This document shows, in pieces, positions 1 through 8,459 of a stretch of DNA of 64,000 nt. The stretch is taken from NCBI GenBank assembly GCA_015654925.1, contig JAATFX010000051.1, positions 22,702 through 86,701 on the forward strand, given 5' to 3'. The notes under the pieces are model-generated. The model saw nothing but the letters and a program-made list of their open reading frames with translations. It was not told the origin of the DNA and searched no databases. Every line of letters begins with the position of its first letter. The first letter of the stretch is position 1. The position numbers and the translations under genes were made by a program. The DNA comes from Enterobacterales bacterium. GTDB lineage: Bacteria; Pseudomonadota; Gammaproteobacteria; Enterobacterales; Enterobacteriaceae.

Positions 1-196
1 ATTGCAAGAGATCCGCCTGGCCAAAATTCACCTGGATGGCATCCGGCCCGGCGGCGATAAGCTGCGTCATCACCGCGCCCATATCTTCCAGGCCGACCAA
101 AAAATCCGGCTCATTGGCGATACCGTGATCGATGGCCACATCCAAACACTTGCCCTGGCGGAACAGGCGATTCATTCTGGCTTTACGGGTGGTCAT
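1..196 (-). CDS. DhnA/LsrF-type class I aldolase, 5' part only
   Basis: Only the first 65 codons are in the window; the gene runs off the left edge. The reading frame starts at the ATG at 196 and begins MTTRKARMNRLFRQGK, followed by LDVAIDHGI, which matches the N-terminal strand of DhnA/LsrF/FbaB-like (beta/alpha)8 Schiff-base aldolases, where an Asp-His-Gly motif is typical. The start lies 14 bases upstream of the end of the dehydrogenase gene, so the two overlap and are probably translationally coupled. As last visible gene of a sugar operon it probably cleaves the phosphorylated ketose made by the dehydrogenase (inference). The Schiff-base Lys and the C-terminus are not visible, so the exact substrate class stays open. 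Confidence 0.7.
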   Translation of the reverse strand, partial: MTTRKARMNRLFRQGKCLDVAIDHGIANEPDFLVGLEDMGAVMTQLIAAGPDAIQVNFGQADLLQ

Positions 197-1943
197 AGGT
201 TTCTCCCTCGGTGGCCGATGCGGCAAGCTTGGCCAGCCCGTGCCGCTGCGCCAATTGTTCAATGGTCAAACGCAGGTTTTCCCGCGCCACGGTCTCGCTC
301 CAGCCGCGCTCGGCGGCGAGCAGCGCGGTGACTTCCGCCACCAGCGCCGGGGTCAGCCGGCCGGAAATCGCCATGGCGGTGCGGCGCACCAGCAGATCCG
401 CCGGCATCTCCACCTGTTCGTTAACGATCAGCCAGCGCAGCTCATTGACGGTATAACCGGCATGGTGATCCAACGGCCGGTCGGGGGACTGGCCGGCGAA
501 TTCCAGCAGCGCGGCCACCCGGCTGCCGTAGCGCTCGGCCCAGCGCGCCGCCTGCGCGGCCTCCTGATGATATTGCGCCGCCAGCAGCGCGACCCAGGCT
601 TTGCGTTCACCGACCGCCGGGAAATCCCGTCCCCCGCCGATGGCCAGGTCGGTGGTGGTAACACGGCGTTTTTCACCGAGCAGTTGCAATACGCGGTCCG
701 CCGCCTGTTCGCCAAAGGCGCGGAATGTGGTCCATTTGCCGCCAATCAGGCACAGGGTAGTGAAATCGCGGCCCGCCGCGGGGGCGATCACCTTTAATGA
801 ATGGTTGCGGGAAATCCGGCCATTAACCGCCGTATCGCTGACCGGCAGCGGTCGGATGCCGCAAAAGGTATAGAGAATATCCTCGTCGGCGATGGCGATA
901 TGGGGGAACACAAAACGCAGGGAATCGAGAATATAGCGTTGCTCATCGGCGGCGCAGATCGTATCCAGGGGGTCGTCGGTGCGGATATCCGTCGACCCCA
1001 CCAGCACATTGCCGAAATAAGGAAACAAAATACACACCCGTCCTTCCTGGTTTTCGTAATACACCATGCCGTTTTGCAACGCCGCCAACAGTTTAGGGCT
1101 GCGGATAATCAGATGGGAGCCTTTGGTGCCGCCGATAAGCCTGGCGCTTCCCGGCCCGGGAGCGAGCACGCCGTTAAGCTGATCCACCCAGGCGCCGGTG
1201 GCGTTGACCACCACGTGGGGCGCCAGGGTAAAAGTTTCGCCGCCGGACATATCGCGCAGCGTGACCCGTCCGTCCGCCGCGCCCACCACGCTCAGGTAAT
1301 TAATCGCCAGCGCCTGCGGATTGGCGCGCTCGCTGTCTTCGATCAGTTCGTACCCCAGCCGCTCGGGATAATTAATCCAGGCGTCATAATAGGTGGCGCT
1401 GCATTTGACCCAGTCGTTGAAATCCGGCCACAGGCGGCGGGTCTCGCCGCCGCCCGCCAGGTGGTGGCGCGGCATCGAGCCGTTTTCCCGGGTATAAAGA
1501 TCGTAGAGGGTCAGGCCGGCCTTGATGACCATCGCCCCGCGCCGCGAAGGCCGTTCGCTCAGGCGGAAAAAACGTTTGCCGGCGTTGACCAGCCCGGAAC
1601 AATAAGAGTCGATGGGCACCGTGGTGCGCAGGGGCTGCACATAATGCGGCGCGTTTTTCAGCAAACGATCGCGCTCGTTCACCGACTCTTTCACCAGGGC
1701 GAATTCACCGGTTTCCAGATAGCGCAATCCGCCGTGGATCATGCGCGACAGCGCCCCGCTGGCCGCCTGGCACCAATCCTCCTGCTCCACCAGGATGGCC
1801 GGGATGCCCTGCAGCGCCAGCTCGCGAAAAGTGCTGATGCCGTTAATGCCGCCGCCGACAATCAGCACCGGCGTAGCGGTACGGCGCCGCAGTTCGTCCA
1901 GGCGGTCGGCGCGGCTGCGGCCGGATATAACGCGGTTGATCAT
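183..1943 (-). CDS. FAD-dependent glycerol-3-phosphate/polyol-phosphate dehydrogenase (GlpD/EryB-like)
   Basis: A 586-residue flavoprotein of the GlpA/GlpD family. Near the N-terminus (about residues 26-34) is the FAD dinucleotide-binding motif VLIVGGGINGIS, then the family stretch SRMIHGGLRYLE, and further on VVNATGAWVD and GGKWTTFR. The family oxidises sn-glycerol 3-phosphate or, for EryB of the erythritol pathway, a tetritol phosphate, passing electrons to quinone at the membrane. The start codon overlaps the regulator stop as ATGA at 1940-1943. The setting (single ABC sugar transporter, SorC regulator, aldolase) argues for a dedicated polyol pathway rather than housekeeping glycerol use. 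No kinase is visible; it may lie beyond the left edge. The substrate cannot be read from the sequence. Confidence 0.8.
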   Translation of the reverse strand: MINRVISGRSRADRLDELRRRTATPVLIVGGGINGISTFRELALQGIPAILVEQEDWCQAASGALSRMIHGGLRYLETGEFALVKESVNERDRLLKNAPHYVQPLRTTVPIDSYCSGLVNAGKRFFRLSERPSRRGAMVIKAGLTLYDLYTRENGSMPRHHLAGGGETRRLWPDFNDWVKCSATYYDAWINYPERLGYELIEDSERANPQALAINYLSVVGAADGRVTLRDMSGGETFTLAPHVVVNATGAWVDQLNGVLAPGPGSARLIGGTKGSHLIIRSPKLLAALQNGMVYYENQEGRVCILFPYFGNVLVGSTDIRTDDPLDTICAADEQRYILDSLRFVFPHIAIADEDILYTFCGIRPLPVSDTAVNGRISRNHSLKVIAPAAGRDFTTLCLIGGKWTTFRAFGEQAADRVLQLLGEKRRVTTTDLAIGGGRDFPAVGERKAWVALLAAQYHQEAAQAARWAERYGSRVAALLEFAGQSPDRPLDHHAGYTVNELRWLIVNEQVEMPADLLVRRTAMAISGRLTPALVAEVTALLAAERGWSETVARENLRLTIEQLAQRHGLAKLAASATEGETYDHP

Positions 1944-2956
1944 GACGGATTCTCCCCGGTGCGGCTAAACGTGCGGCTCAATGGCTGGGATAATTCGATA
2001 ATGCCCGCGGCGGTGGCCTCGTCGGTAACCATGCCTTTGAGGTAGCGGCCGCGTAATACGCTGCTGGCGGGTTCCACCTTATTGCTGCCCGCGGCCACCG
2101 CAAAGGAAAAGGGAATGCGGCGCAGTTCGTCCAGGGTCAAGCTGACCAGCCGCTGGTTATCGGTAAAACTGGCCGGCTGGCCCCGTGCGTCCAGCAGGTG
2201 CGCCAGCAGTTCGCTGCACGCCCCGCTGGACTCCACGCTGTCCGAAGCGTGGCGCGCCGACGGGTTAAGATCGTAATAGCTGGAACTGGACGCGTGAATG
2301 GACCCCAAACCCACAATGGCGATATCGGCTTCGCGCGCCTGTTGCAACACCTGGTGCACCTGGCTGATCTCCATCAGCATCCGGCGCTGCTCCTCGTTAT
2401 CGGCGAACAGGGGCGCATGAATCTGATACGCCCGGCCGCCGAGTTTGGCCGCCAACTCGGACGCCACGTGATTGACATCGGTATAATGCTTGCCCTGTAC
2501 GCACCCCAGGGCCGGCACCACTTCCACCCGGTATTTGCGCGTGGTCGACAAAGCATCGACCATGGCGCTGACGCCTTTGCCGCCGGTGAGGGTAATAACG
2601 TCGCCATCCTTGACCCGGCCCAGCAAAAACTCCGCCGCCGCCGCGCCCACCACTTGTAAATCCCCCTCTTCGCCGCCGGTGATATTCGGCGCCACCACCA
2701 CCTCTTGCAGGGCGCCGATGGCCGCTAAGTCGAGCTCCAGTTGGTGCGCGGACAGAAACGGCGATTTGATGGTGATTTCCACCATGCCGGAATCCCTGCC
2801 CTGGCGGATCATGCGGTTGACGGTGGCCACCGATAAATGAGTGGCCTCGGCGATTTCCGACTGTTTTTTCCCGTCCTGGTAATACATTACCAACACCCGG
2901 TAAATTTGGCGCGTCAGGGTAAACGGCGGTAACTCGATATCATTATCCATGTACAT
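1940..2956 (-). CDS. SorC/DeoR-family sugar-binding transcriptional regulator
   Basis: This 338-residue protein has an N-terminal helix-turn-helix (about residues 14-55; KKQSEIAEATHLSVATVNRM) and a C-terminal phosphosugar-binding domain of the SorC family, with GGKGVSAMVDAL and an IVGLGSIH segment typical of that fold. Relatives include SorC, LsrR, DeoR of Bacillus and EryD of erythritol operons; they bind a phosphorylated intermediate and usually repress their own operon. It sits between the permease gene (31 bases upstream) and the dehydrogenase (ATGA overlap), so it is probably autoregulated. The likely operator is the perfect palindrome at 6625-6668. The TTG/ATG-rich N-terminus gives MYMDND; starting at the second Met is equally possible. 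Confidence 0.88.
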   Translation of the reverse strand: MYMDNDIELPPFTLTRQIYRVLVMYYQDGKKQSEIAEATHLSVATVNRMIRQGRDSGMVEITIKSPFLSAHQLELDLAAIGALQEVVVAPNITGGEEGDLQVVGAAAAEFLLGRVKDGDVITLTGGKGVSAMVDALSTTRKYRVEVVPALGCVQGKHYTDVNHVASELAAKLGGRAYQIHAPLFADNEEQRRMLMEISQVHQVLQQAREADIAIVGLGSIHASSSSYYDLNPSARHASDSVESSGACSELLAHLLDARGQPASFTDNQRLVSLTLDELRRIPFSFAVAAGSNKVEPASSVLRGRYLKGMVTDEATAAGIIELSQPLSRTFSRTGENPS

Positions 2957-2987
2957 TAGCTCCCGCGAACACGAAGGTTATGGAACA

Positions 2988-3989
2988 TCAGGCGGAACGA
3001 TATTTATTCATCAGGTGGTCCATTGATACCGCCGCCAGCAGGATCAGGCCCTTGATCAAATCCTGCCAATAGACCGAAACATTAATCAAAATCAACGAAC
3101 TGGTAACGATGGACAACAGCGCCACCCCCAGCACCGCGCCCAGGATCGAGCCGGTGCCCCCTTTGAGGCTGGCGCCGCCGATCACCGCCGCCGCAATCAC
3201 ATTGAGCTCCATGCCGACGCCGAAGGTCGGCGTGGCGGACCCGAGGCGGGCCATATAAATAATGCCGGCCAGTCCCGCCAGCGTGGAGGTCAGGATGGTC
3301 ACCATCAGCTTGATCTTATTCACCCTGATACCGGAATAGGCCGCGGCCCGCTCATTGCTGCCGGTATAAAACACTTTGCGAAACGCCGCCGCCTTGCGCA
3401 GCAGGAAATCAAATGCCGCCACCAGAATAAAGAATAGGATTATCACGAACGGGATGCCGTACAGCGACCCCTGCCCGATAAACTTAAAACTGGCCGGCAG
3501 GGTAAACAGCGACAGCGGCGTGCCCTGGGTAATAATCATGCACAGGCCGCGCACGATCACCATGGCCGCCAGGGATGCGATAAAATGGCTCAGTCCGATA
3601 CCCGTCACGGTCAGTCCCATCAGCAGGCCGACCAGGGCCGCCGCGCCGATACCCGCCAGGCTGGCGAGCCAGGGATCGACGCCGGCCAGGAACAGCTGTC
3701 CCCCCACCACCATTGATAAACACACCACCGATCCCACCGATAAATCGATGCCGCCGACAATCAGTAAAATCGTCATGCCGACCACCACGATGCCTTCAAT
3801 GGAAAACGACAACAGCATGGCTTTCATATTGGCCCAGGTGAGGAAATAGGGCGAGGTAAAGCTCATGATGGTAAAAATCAGCAGGATAATCACCGTCAGG
3901 CCCACTTCGCGCTGCCTGAACAGCACGCCGAACCAGCGCAGCGGGGAATGGCGTCCTTTTGACATTAGAAACAGGGTATTGATAGTCAT
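2988..3989 (-). CDS. ABC sugar transporter permease (RbsC-like)
   Basis: A 333-residue inner-membrane permease of the RbsC/LsrC/XylH class (BPD_transp_2). It is almost wholly hydrophobic, with about eight to ten membrane segments, the family stretch VGGIDLSVGSVV near residue 88 and the cytoplasmic coupling loop around GSNERAAAYSGIRV, which docks on the ATPase. It follows the ATPase gene by 17 bases. Only one permease gene is present, so the channel is probably a homodimer, as in ribose-type importers, in contrast to the LsrC/LsrD pair. The context fixes it as the membrane subunit for the substrate caught by the protein at 5520-6548. Confidence 0.92.
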   Translation of the reverse strand: MTINTLFLMSKGRHSPLRWFGVLFRQREVGLTVIILLIFTIMSFTSPYFLTWANMKAMLLSFSIEGIVVVGMTILLIVGGIDLSVGSVVCLSMVVGGQLFLAGVDPWLASLAGIGAAALVGLLMGLTVTGIGLSHFIASLAAMVIVRGLCMIITQGTPLSLFTLPASFKFIGQGSLYGIPFVIILFFILVAAFDFLLRKAAAFRKVFYTGSNERAAAYSGIRVNKIKLMVTILTSTLAGLAGIIYMARLGSATPTFGVGMELNVIAAAVIGGASLKGGTGSILGAVLGVALLSIVTSSLILINVSVYWQDLIKGLILLAAVSMDHLMNKYRSA

Positions 3990-4006
3990 GCTGTTACCTC
4001 ATTGGG

Positions 4007-5527
4007 TTACGCTGTCGCGCCGGCGGCGAGACGCATGATATTTTCTTCGGTAAGCGCATCGCCGCGCACTTCGCCGCCAATGCGCCCTTCATGGATCACC
4101 ATGACCCGATCGCACAGGCCAATCAGTTCGGGCAGTTCGGAGGAGATCACCACCAGCGCCACCCCGCTTTCCGCCAACACGTGCAAAATCTGGTAGATCT
4201 CCGCTTTGGCGCTGATATCGACGCCCCGGGTGGGCTCATCAAGAAACAGGATGGCTGGCTTGATGGACAGCACTTTGGCCAACGCCACTTTTTGCTGGTT
4301 GCCCCCCGATAGCGACGACACCGGATCGCTGAATTTGCCTTTTTTCAATTGCACTTCCCGGCCCAGGCGCTCCGCCTGCCGGCGCTCGGCTTCCTGGCTC
4401 AGCAGTCCGTAACCCGCGCAGACCGCGGGGATATCCAGCGCCGACATATTCCAGTCGATGGGCATATCCAAAAACAATCCCGCCGCCTTGCGATCCTCCG
4501 ACAGGTACGCCATGCCGTGGCGGATGCAATCGCTGTAGTGGCGCAGCCGCACCGGACGGCCGTTAATGGCGACCGCGCCCCGGCGAAAAGCATCGATAGC
4601 GCACACCGCCTGGGCAATCTCGGTGCGCCCCGCGCCCATCAGTCCGCCAAATCCCATGATCTCGCCCGGGCGCAGCTCAAACGAGATATCGAAAAACCGC
4701 CGGTCGTCCGATAGTCCGTCGACGCGCAGCACCGGGTCTCGATGCTGGCAGCTGGCGCGTTTCGGCGGAAACAGGCGGGTTAATTCCCGTCCGACCAGGC
4801 GCGTAATCAAGCGATCCGGCGTTAGCGAGGACAGGGTTTCGCAACCCACCGTGCAGCCGTCGCGCATAATGGTCACCCGCTGGCACAAAGCGAAGATCTC
4901 CGCCATGCGGTGGCTGATATAGATAACCGACATATTCTCGGCCCGCAGTTGCCGGATTATGCCGAACAGCCGCTGCGCTTCGGGTTCGGTCAGCGCCGCG
5001 GTAGGCTCATCGAGGATCAAAATGCGGCAATCCAGCGTCAGCGCTTTGGCGATTTCCACCAGCTGCTGCTGGGAGATGGATAAATCGCCCACCCTGGTGG
5101 TTACCGGAATCGGCGCCAGGCGATCCATTACCGCCTGGGCCTTGCGCCGCAGTTGGTCGTGATTAACCCACAGCCGTCCGGCGCTGTTGGTATGGGCCAT
5201 ATAGATATTTTCATAAATGGAAATATCCGGGCATAACGCAATTTCTTGATGCACCAAGGCGATGCCCAATCGCTGGGCGTCCGCCGGCCGGCGGATCTCC
5301 ACCGCTTTGCCGTCCACCCAGATGCCGCCCGCATCGGGCCGGATAATGCCGTCGATGACATTCATCAGCGTGGACTTGCCGGCGCCGTTTTCGCCGGCCA
5401 GCGCGTGAATCTCGCCGGCGGCCAGCTCAAAGCCGACGTTTTGCAATGCCCGGACGGGGCCGAAGGATTTACAGATCCCGCTGAGCCGCAGCGCAGGTGT
5501 TGGAGTCATGGCGGATTCCTTATTCAT
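4007..5527 (-). CDS. ABC sugar transporter ATPase, two tandem ABC domains (RbsA/EryE-like)
   Basis: A 506-residue fused double ATPase. Domain 1 has Walker A GENGAGKST (near residue 45) with a degenerate signature LSISQQQ and Walker B ILILDEPTAALT; domain 2 lacks a canonical Walker A but has the signature LSGGNQQKV and Walker B ILFLDEPTRGVD. This asymmetry is normal for RbsA/MglA-type carbohydrate importers. The first ATG (5527) overlaps the binding-protein stop by eight bases; a second start, MTPTP at 5509, has its own AAGGA at good spacing, and either is possible. It powers uptake through the permease at 2988-3989. Confidence 0.93.
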   Translation of the reverse strand: MNKESAMTPTPALRLSGICKSFGPVRALQNVGFELAAGEIHALAGENGAGKSTLMNVIDGIIRPDAGGIWVDGKAVEIRRPADAQRLGIALVHQEIALCPDISIYENIYMAHTNSAGRLWVNHDQLRRKAQAVMDRLAPIPVTTRVGDLSISQQQLVEIAKALTLDCRILILDEPTAALTEPEAQRLFGIIRQLRAENMSVIYISHRMAEIFALCQRVTIMRDGCTVGCETLSSLTPDRLITRLVGRELTRLFPPKRASCQHRDPVLRVDGLSDDRRFFDISFELRPGEIMGFGGLMGAGRTEIAQAVCAIDAFRRGAVAINGRPVRLRHYSDCIRHGMAYLSEDRKAAGLFLDMPIDWNMSALDIPAVCAGYGLLSQEAERRQAERLGREVQLKKGKFSDPVSSLSGGNQQKVALAKVLSIKPAILFLDEPTRGVDISAKAEIYQILHVLAESGVALVVISSELPELIGLCDRVMVIHEGRIGGEVRGDALTEENIMRLAAGATA

Positions 5528-6548
5528 TGATGCCTTTGGTGCCCCGGCGTTTCAAATAGCCATCCCAGCGGAAATCATCGGCATTATCCTTGGTGACGAT
5601 GGCAAACCCGTTATCCAGCAACGGGAAGGAAAAAGGATTGGCCCCGGTGCGTTTGGCATCGTTCATCGGATCGATGAGTTCGGGATGGGCCGCCAGGAAC
5701 AAGGTCATAAACCCCATATAACCCTGTATGCCCTGGTTGGGGTTAATGGAGGCATAGACTTGCCCGGCCTTGATCATATCCAGCACCTTGGCATTTACAT
5801 CCACCGTAATCACTTTCACCTTGCCGCCGTTTTCCACCACCGCCTGGGCCGCGCCGATGGCGGAGCTGGCTTCCGGCATAAACAGCACCGTCAGGTTGGG
5901 ATGCGCCTGCAAAATCGACAGCACGGCGTTATACGCCTTGGACGGGTCCTGGTTGGTTGCCGCCCGCGCCACCAGCTTGATATCCGGATATTGGGTTTTC
6001 ATCTCATCGATAAAGGAGCTGACCCGCCGGTCGTGATTATCCTGGCCGGGATTTTCCAGCACCGCGTACTCCCCTTTGCCCTGGGTGACCTTACCCATCA
6101 AATCCGCCGCGGCGCGGCCTTCACGGAAATTATCCGAGGTAATATAGGCCACGCGCTTACTGTTGGGCGAATCGGCGGCAAAGGTCACCACCGGAATACC
6201 GGCTTCGGCCGCCCGGTTGATGGGCTCGATAAACGGGTCCGGGTTCATGGGATGCAAAAAGATCCCGGCCGGTTTTTGCGCCAGCACCTGTTCGAAGCTG
6301 GCGAGCTGCTGGTTAACGTCATAAGCCGGCGTACCGCCGTATACGGTTTTACAGCCCAGTTGCTGCGCCGCCTGTTTAAACATTTCGTAGACCGGGAACC
6401 AATATTCCACCCCGGTGACCATCACATTCATATAGTAGGTTTCACCGGGCTTACAGCGGAATTGCGGCGTTTTATCTTCAGCGCGGGCCACGGAGCCAAA
6501 CGCCAGCGCCGGGATCAGGCAAGTCAGGGCGATCAGGTGTTTTTTCAT
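5520..6548 (-). CDS. Periplasmic sugar/polyol-binding protein of ABC importer
   Basis: A 342-residue type I periplasmic binding protein (RbsB/LacI-like fold). A clear Sec signal peptide runs from MKKHLIALTCLIPALAFGS to a cleavage site near ARAED (residue 24). The mature protein has the alternating segments of two Rossmann-like lobes (for example GIFLHPMNPDPFIEPINRA and VITVDVNAKVLDMIKAGQ) that close on a sugar. First gene of the operon, transcribed from the 6.55-6.9 kb intergenic region. The ligand is unknown; neighbours suggest a polyol or a sugar whose phosphate is oxidised by the GlpD-like enzyme. Confidence 0.9.
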   Translation of the reverse strand: MKKHLIALTCLIPALAFGSVARAEDKTPQFRCKPGETYYMNVMVTGVEYWFPVYEMFKQAAQQLGCKTVYGGTPAYDVNQQLASFEQVLAQKPAGIFLHPMNPDPFIEPINRAAEAGIPVVTFAADSPNSKRVAYITSDNFREGRAAADLMGKVTQGKGEYAVLENPGQDNHDRRVSSFIDEMKTQYPDIKLVARAATNQDPSKAYNAVLSILQAHPNLTVLFMPEASSAIGAAQAVVENGGKVKVITVDVNAKVLDMIKAGQVYASINPNQGIQGYMGFMTLFLAAHPELIDPMNDAKRTGANPFSFPLLDNGFAIVTKDNADDFRWDGYLKRRGTKGINE

Positions 6549-6624
6549 TATATTTCCCCGGATAACAGTAGGTTGACCTGGCTCAGCCGCGATGGCGACA
6601 CTGCTACGGAACCGCGAGCCCGGG

Positions 6625-6668
6625 AGTCATGTAATTTATTTCTTATTGATGAAATAAATTACATGACT
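6625..6668. promoter_or_regulatory. Perfect 18-bp inverted repeat, candidate operator of the sugar operon
   Basis: Two 18-base arms (6625-6642 and 6651-6668) are exact reverse complements around an 8-base spacer, 77 bases upstream of the binding-protein start. The left arm begins AGTCATGTAATTTATTTC. It is AT-rich and has no T-tract suited to termination of a known gene, so a protein-binding site, probably for the SorC-family regulator, is more likely than a terminator. The assignment is inference from position and symmetry. Confidence 0.6.
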
Positions 6669-6941
6669 ATGTATAGATAATGTAAAAATAATGATCAACA
6701 TATGCTTTACTTGCGTTATCAAAAGCGTGAGAGGCGTCAAAAAGCGGGGGCGAAGTGTGAGATTGCGCAAAGTGACTGACCATTGACCTTTTGCGGGGAA
6801 AAATGCGTATGGCGGGGCGTTGCCCCATAATGGATAGCTATGCGCCAAAATGGTTATATTGCAGCACCGTTATAGTGCATTCGTTTTTGCCCGCCGCCGA
6901 TTTATTCCCGCACTACGATGCACTTTACCTAACTTTACCTA

Positions 6942-6969
6942 TATAATGCGCCCGCGCCATCGTTTGCGT
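6942..6969 (+). promoter_or_regulatory. TATAAT -10 box and PurR-like operator ahead of the purine permease
   Basis: A consensus TATAAT lies at 6942-6947 and is followed at 6954-6969 by GCGCCATCGTTTGCGT, which agrees at 13 of 16 positions with the PurR operator ACGCAAACGTTTGCGT; the right half-site CGTTTGCGT is perfect. The box covers the expected transcription start, the usual place for PurR repression. The -35 region is weak (TGCACT at 6919-6924). It supports a purine substrate for the downstream NCS2 permease. Confidence 0.6.
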
Positions 6970-7043
6970 CTGTCGCATCACCGACGGAATAGTGGCATAG
7001 CTATTGCTTTGGCTGTGCAGACAACTTCAAAGAGATAACCTCC

Positions 7044-8339
7044 ATGTTAGAAAAAATATTTCATTTAAAAGCTCATCGTACCAACGTACGAACTGAGATT
7101 TTGGCAGGGCTGACCACATTTTTGGCAATGGCATATATTCTGTTTGTAAACCCCTCGATCCTGAGCGCCACCGGCATGGATAAAGGTTCGGTATTTGTCG
7201 CGACCTGCCTGGCCGCCGCTATCGGTTCGGCGCTGATGGGCTTTATCGCCAACTACCCCATCGCCCTGGCCCCCGGCATGGGCCTGAATGCGTTTTTCAC
7301 CTATACCGTGGTGTTGCATATGGGCTACACCTGGCAAATTGCGCTGGGCGCGGTATTTTTATCGGCGTTGATCTTCTTCGCGCTGTCGATTTTCAAAATT
7401 CGCGAATGGATTATCACCAGCATTCCGCTGCCGCTGCGATCCGGCATTGCGGCGGGCATCGGCCTGTTCCTGGCGATTATCGCCCTGGAAGGCGCCGGTA
7501 TCGTCGTGGCTAATCCGGCTACCCTGGTAGGCTTGGGCGATCTGGGCAAATCCGGCCCGCTGTTCGCCATGCTGGGTTTTATCATCATCGTGGTGCTGGA
7601 AGCCCGCCGGGTGCCCGGCGCGGTGCTGATCGGCATTCTGGCGGTGACGTTCCTGTCCATCGCCCTGGGCTACAGCCAGTTCGTCGGCGTGGTGTCCATG
7701 CCGCCGTCCATTGCGCCCACCTTCCTCCAGCTGGATATTCGCGGCGCGCTGGACATTTCCCTGGTCAGCGTCGTATTCGCGTTCCTGTTCGTGGATGTGT
7801 TCGATAACTCCGGCACCCTGATAGGCGTCACCAAACGCGCCGGGTTGACCGATGATGCCGGCAATATCCCGCGCATGGGCAAAGCGCTGATCGCCGATAG
7901 CGCCGCGGCGCTGTTCGGGTCGTTGCTCGGCACGTCCACCACCACCAGTTATATCGAATCCGCCGCGGGCGTCAGCGCCGGCGGCCGCACCGGTTTAACG
8001 GCGATTGTGGTCGGCATCCTATTCCTGGCCAGCCTGTTTTTCGCGCCGCTGGCCTCCAGCGTACCGGCATTCGCCACCGCGCCGGCGTTACTGTTTATCG
8101 CGGTGTTGATGACGTCGGGCCTGGCGGAAATTGATTGGAAGGATATCACCGTCGCCGCGCCGGTTACGGTTACCGCCCTGACCATGCCGCTGACCTATTC
8201 CATCGCCAACGGCATCGCGTTCGGTTTTATCACCTGGACGGTGGTTAAGCTGCTGAGCGGACGGACTCGCGACCTGAATGCGGCCCTGATCATTTTATCG
8301 ATTTTGTTTGTGATAAAACTGGGCTGGCTGAGCGCCTGA
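7044..8339 (+). CDS. NCS2-family purine (adenine-type) permease, AdeP/AzgA-like
   Basis: A 431-residue inner-membrane proton symporter of the AzgA branch of NCS2, the group of E. coli AdeP/AdeQ (adenine) and GhxP/GhxQ (guanine/hypoxanthine). Family stretches are TEILAGLTTFLAMAYI near the N-terminus, APGMGLNAFFTY (TM3), FLFVDVFDNSGTLIGV (TM8 with substrate-binding acid) and LLGTSTTTSYIESAAG (TM10). Overall wording is closer to AdeP than to GhxP, but adenine versus guanine specificity is not certain. The ATG at 7044 follows AAAGAGAT at nine bases. A PurR-like box overlaps its promoter. It stands alone, followed by a terminator at 8389-8422. Confidence 0.85.
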   Translation: MLEKIFHLKAHRTNVRTEILAGLTTFLAMAYILFVNPSILSATGMDKGSVFVATCLAAAIGSALMGFIANYPIALAPGMGLNAFFTYTVVLHMGYTWQIALGAVFLSALIFFALSIFKIREWIITSIPLPLRSGIAAGIGLFLAIIALEGAGIVVANPATLVGLGDLGKSGPLFAMLGFIIIVVLEARRVPGAVLIGILAVTFLSIALGYSQFVGVVSMPPSIAPTFLQLDIRGALDISLVSVVFAFLFVDVFDNSGTLIGVTKRAGLTDDAGNIPRMGKALIADSAAALFGSLLGTSTTTSYIESAAGVSAGGRTGLTAIVVGILFLASLFFAPLASSVPAFATAPALLFIAVLMTSGLAEIDWKDITVAAPVTVTALTMPLTYSIANGIAFGFITWTVVKLLSGRTRDLNAALIILSILFVIKLGWLSA

Positions 8340-8388
8340 TCCCCTCTGCGGACGATGCCAATCGCCCGTCCGGCGGCAGATACCCGAC

Positions 8389-8422
8389 ACCCCGCCCGCA
8401 TCGCGCCGGCGGGGTATTTTTT
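8389..8422 (+). terminator. Rho-independent terminator after the purine permease
   Basis: ACCCCGCC (8389-8396) pairs with GGCGGGGT (8408-8415) around an 11-base loop and is followed by a run of T. It lies 50 bases past the permease stop and before the convergent glycosylase gene. Confidence 0.8.
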
Positions 8423-8459
8423 ATCGCCGGGCGCATTGCCGACGAACGGCACGGAGCGG

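Noticed and set aside
801..2045. 414-codon plus-strand frame opposite the flavoenzyme gene
   Set aside because: It is the antisense shadow of the GlpD-like gene and regulator; His/Gln/Ala/Gly-rich content is typical of such shadows.
6686..6790. CRP-type site in the sugar operon promoter (GTGTGAGATTGCGCAAAG)
   Set aside because: The right half-site does not resemble TCACA.
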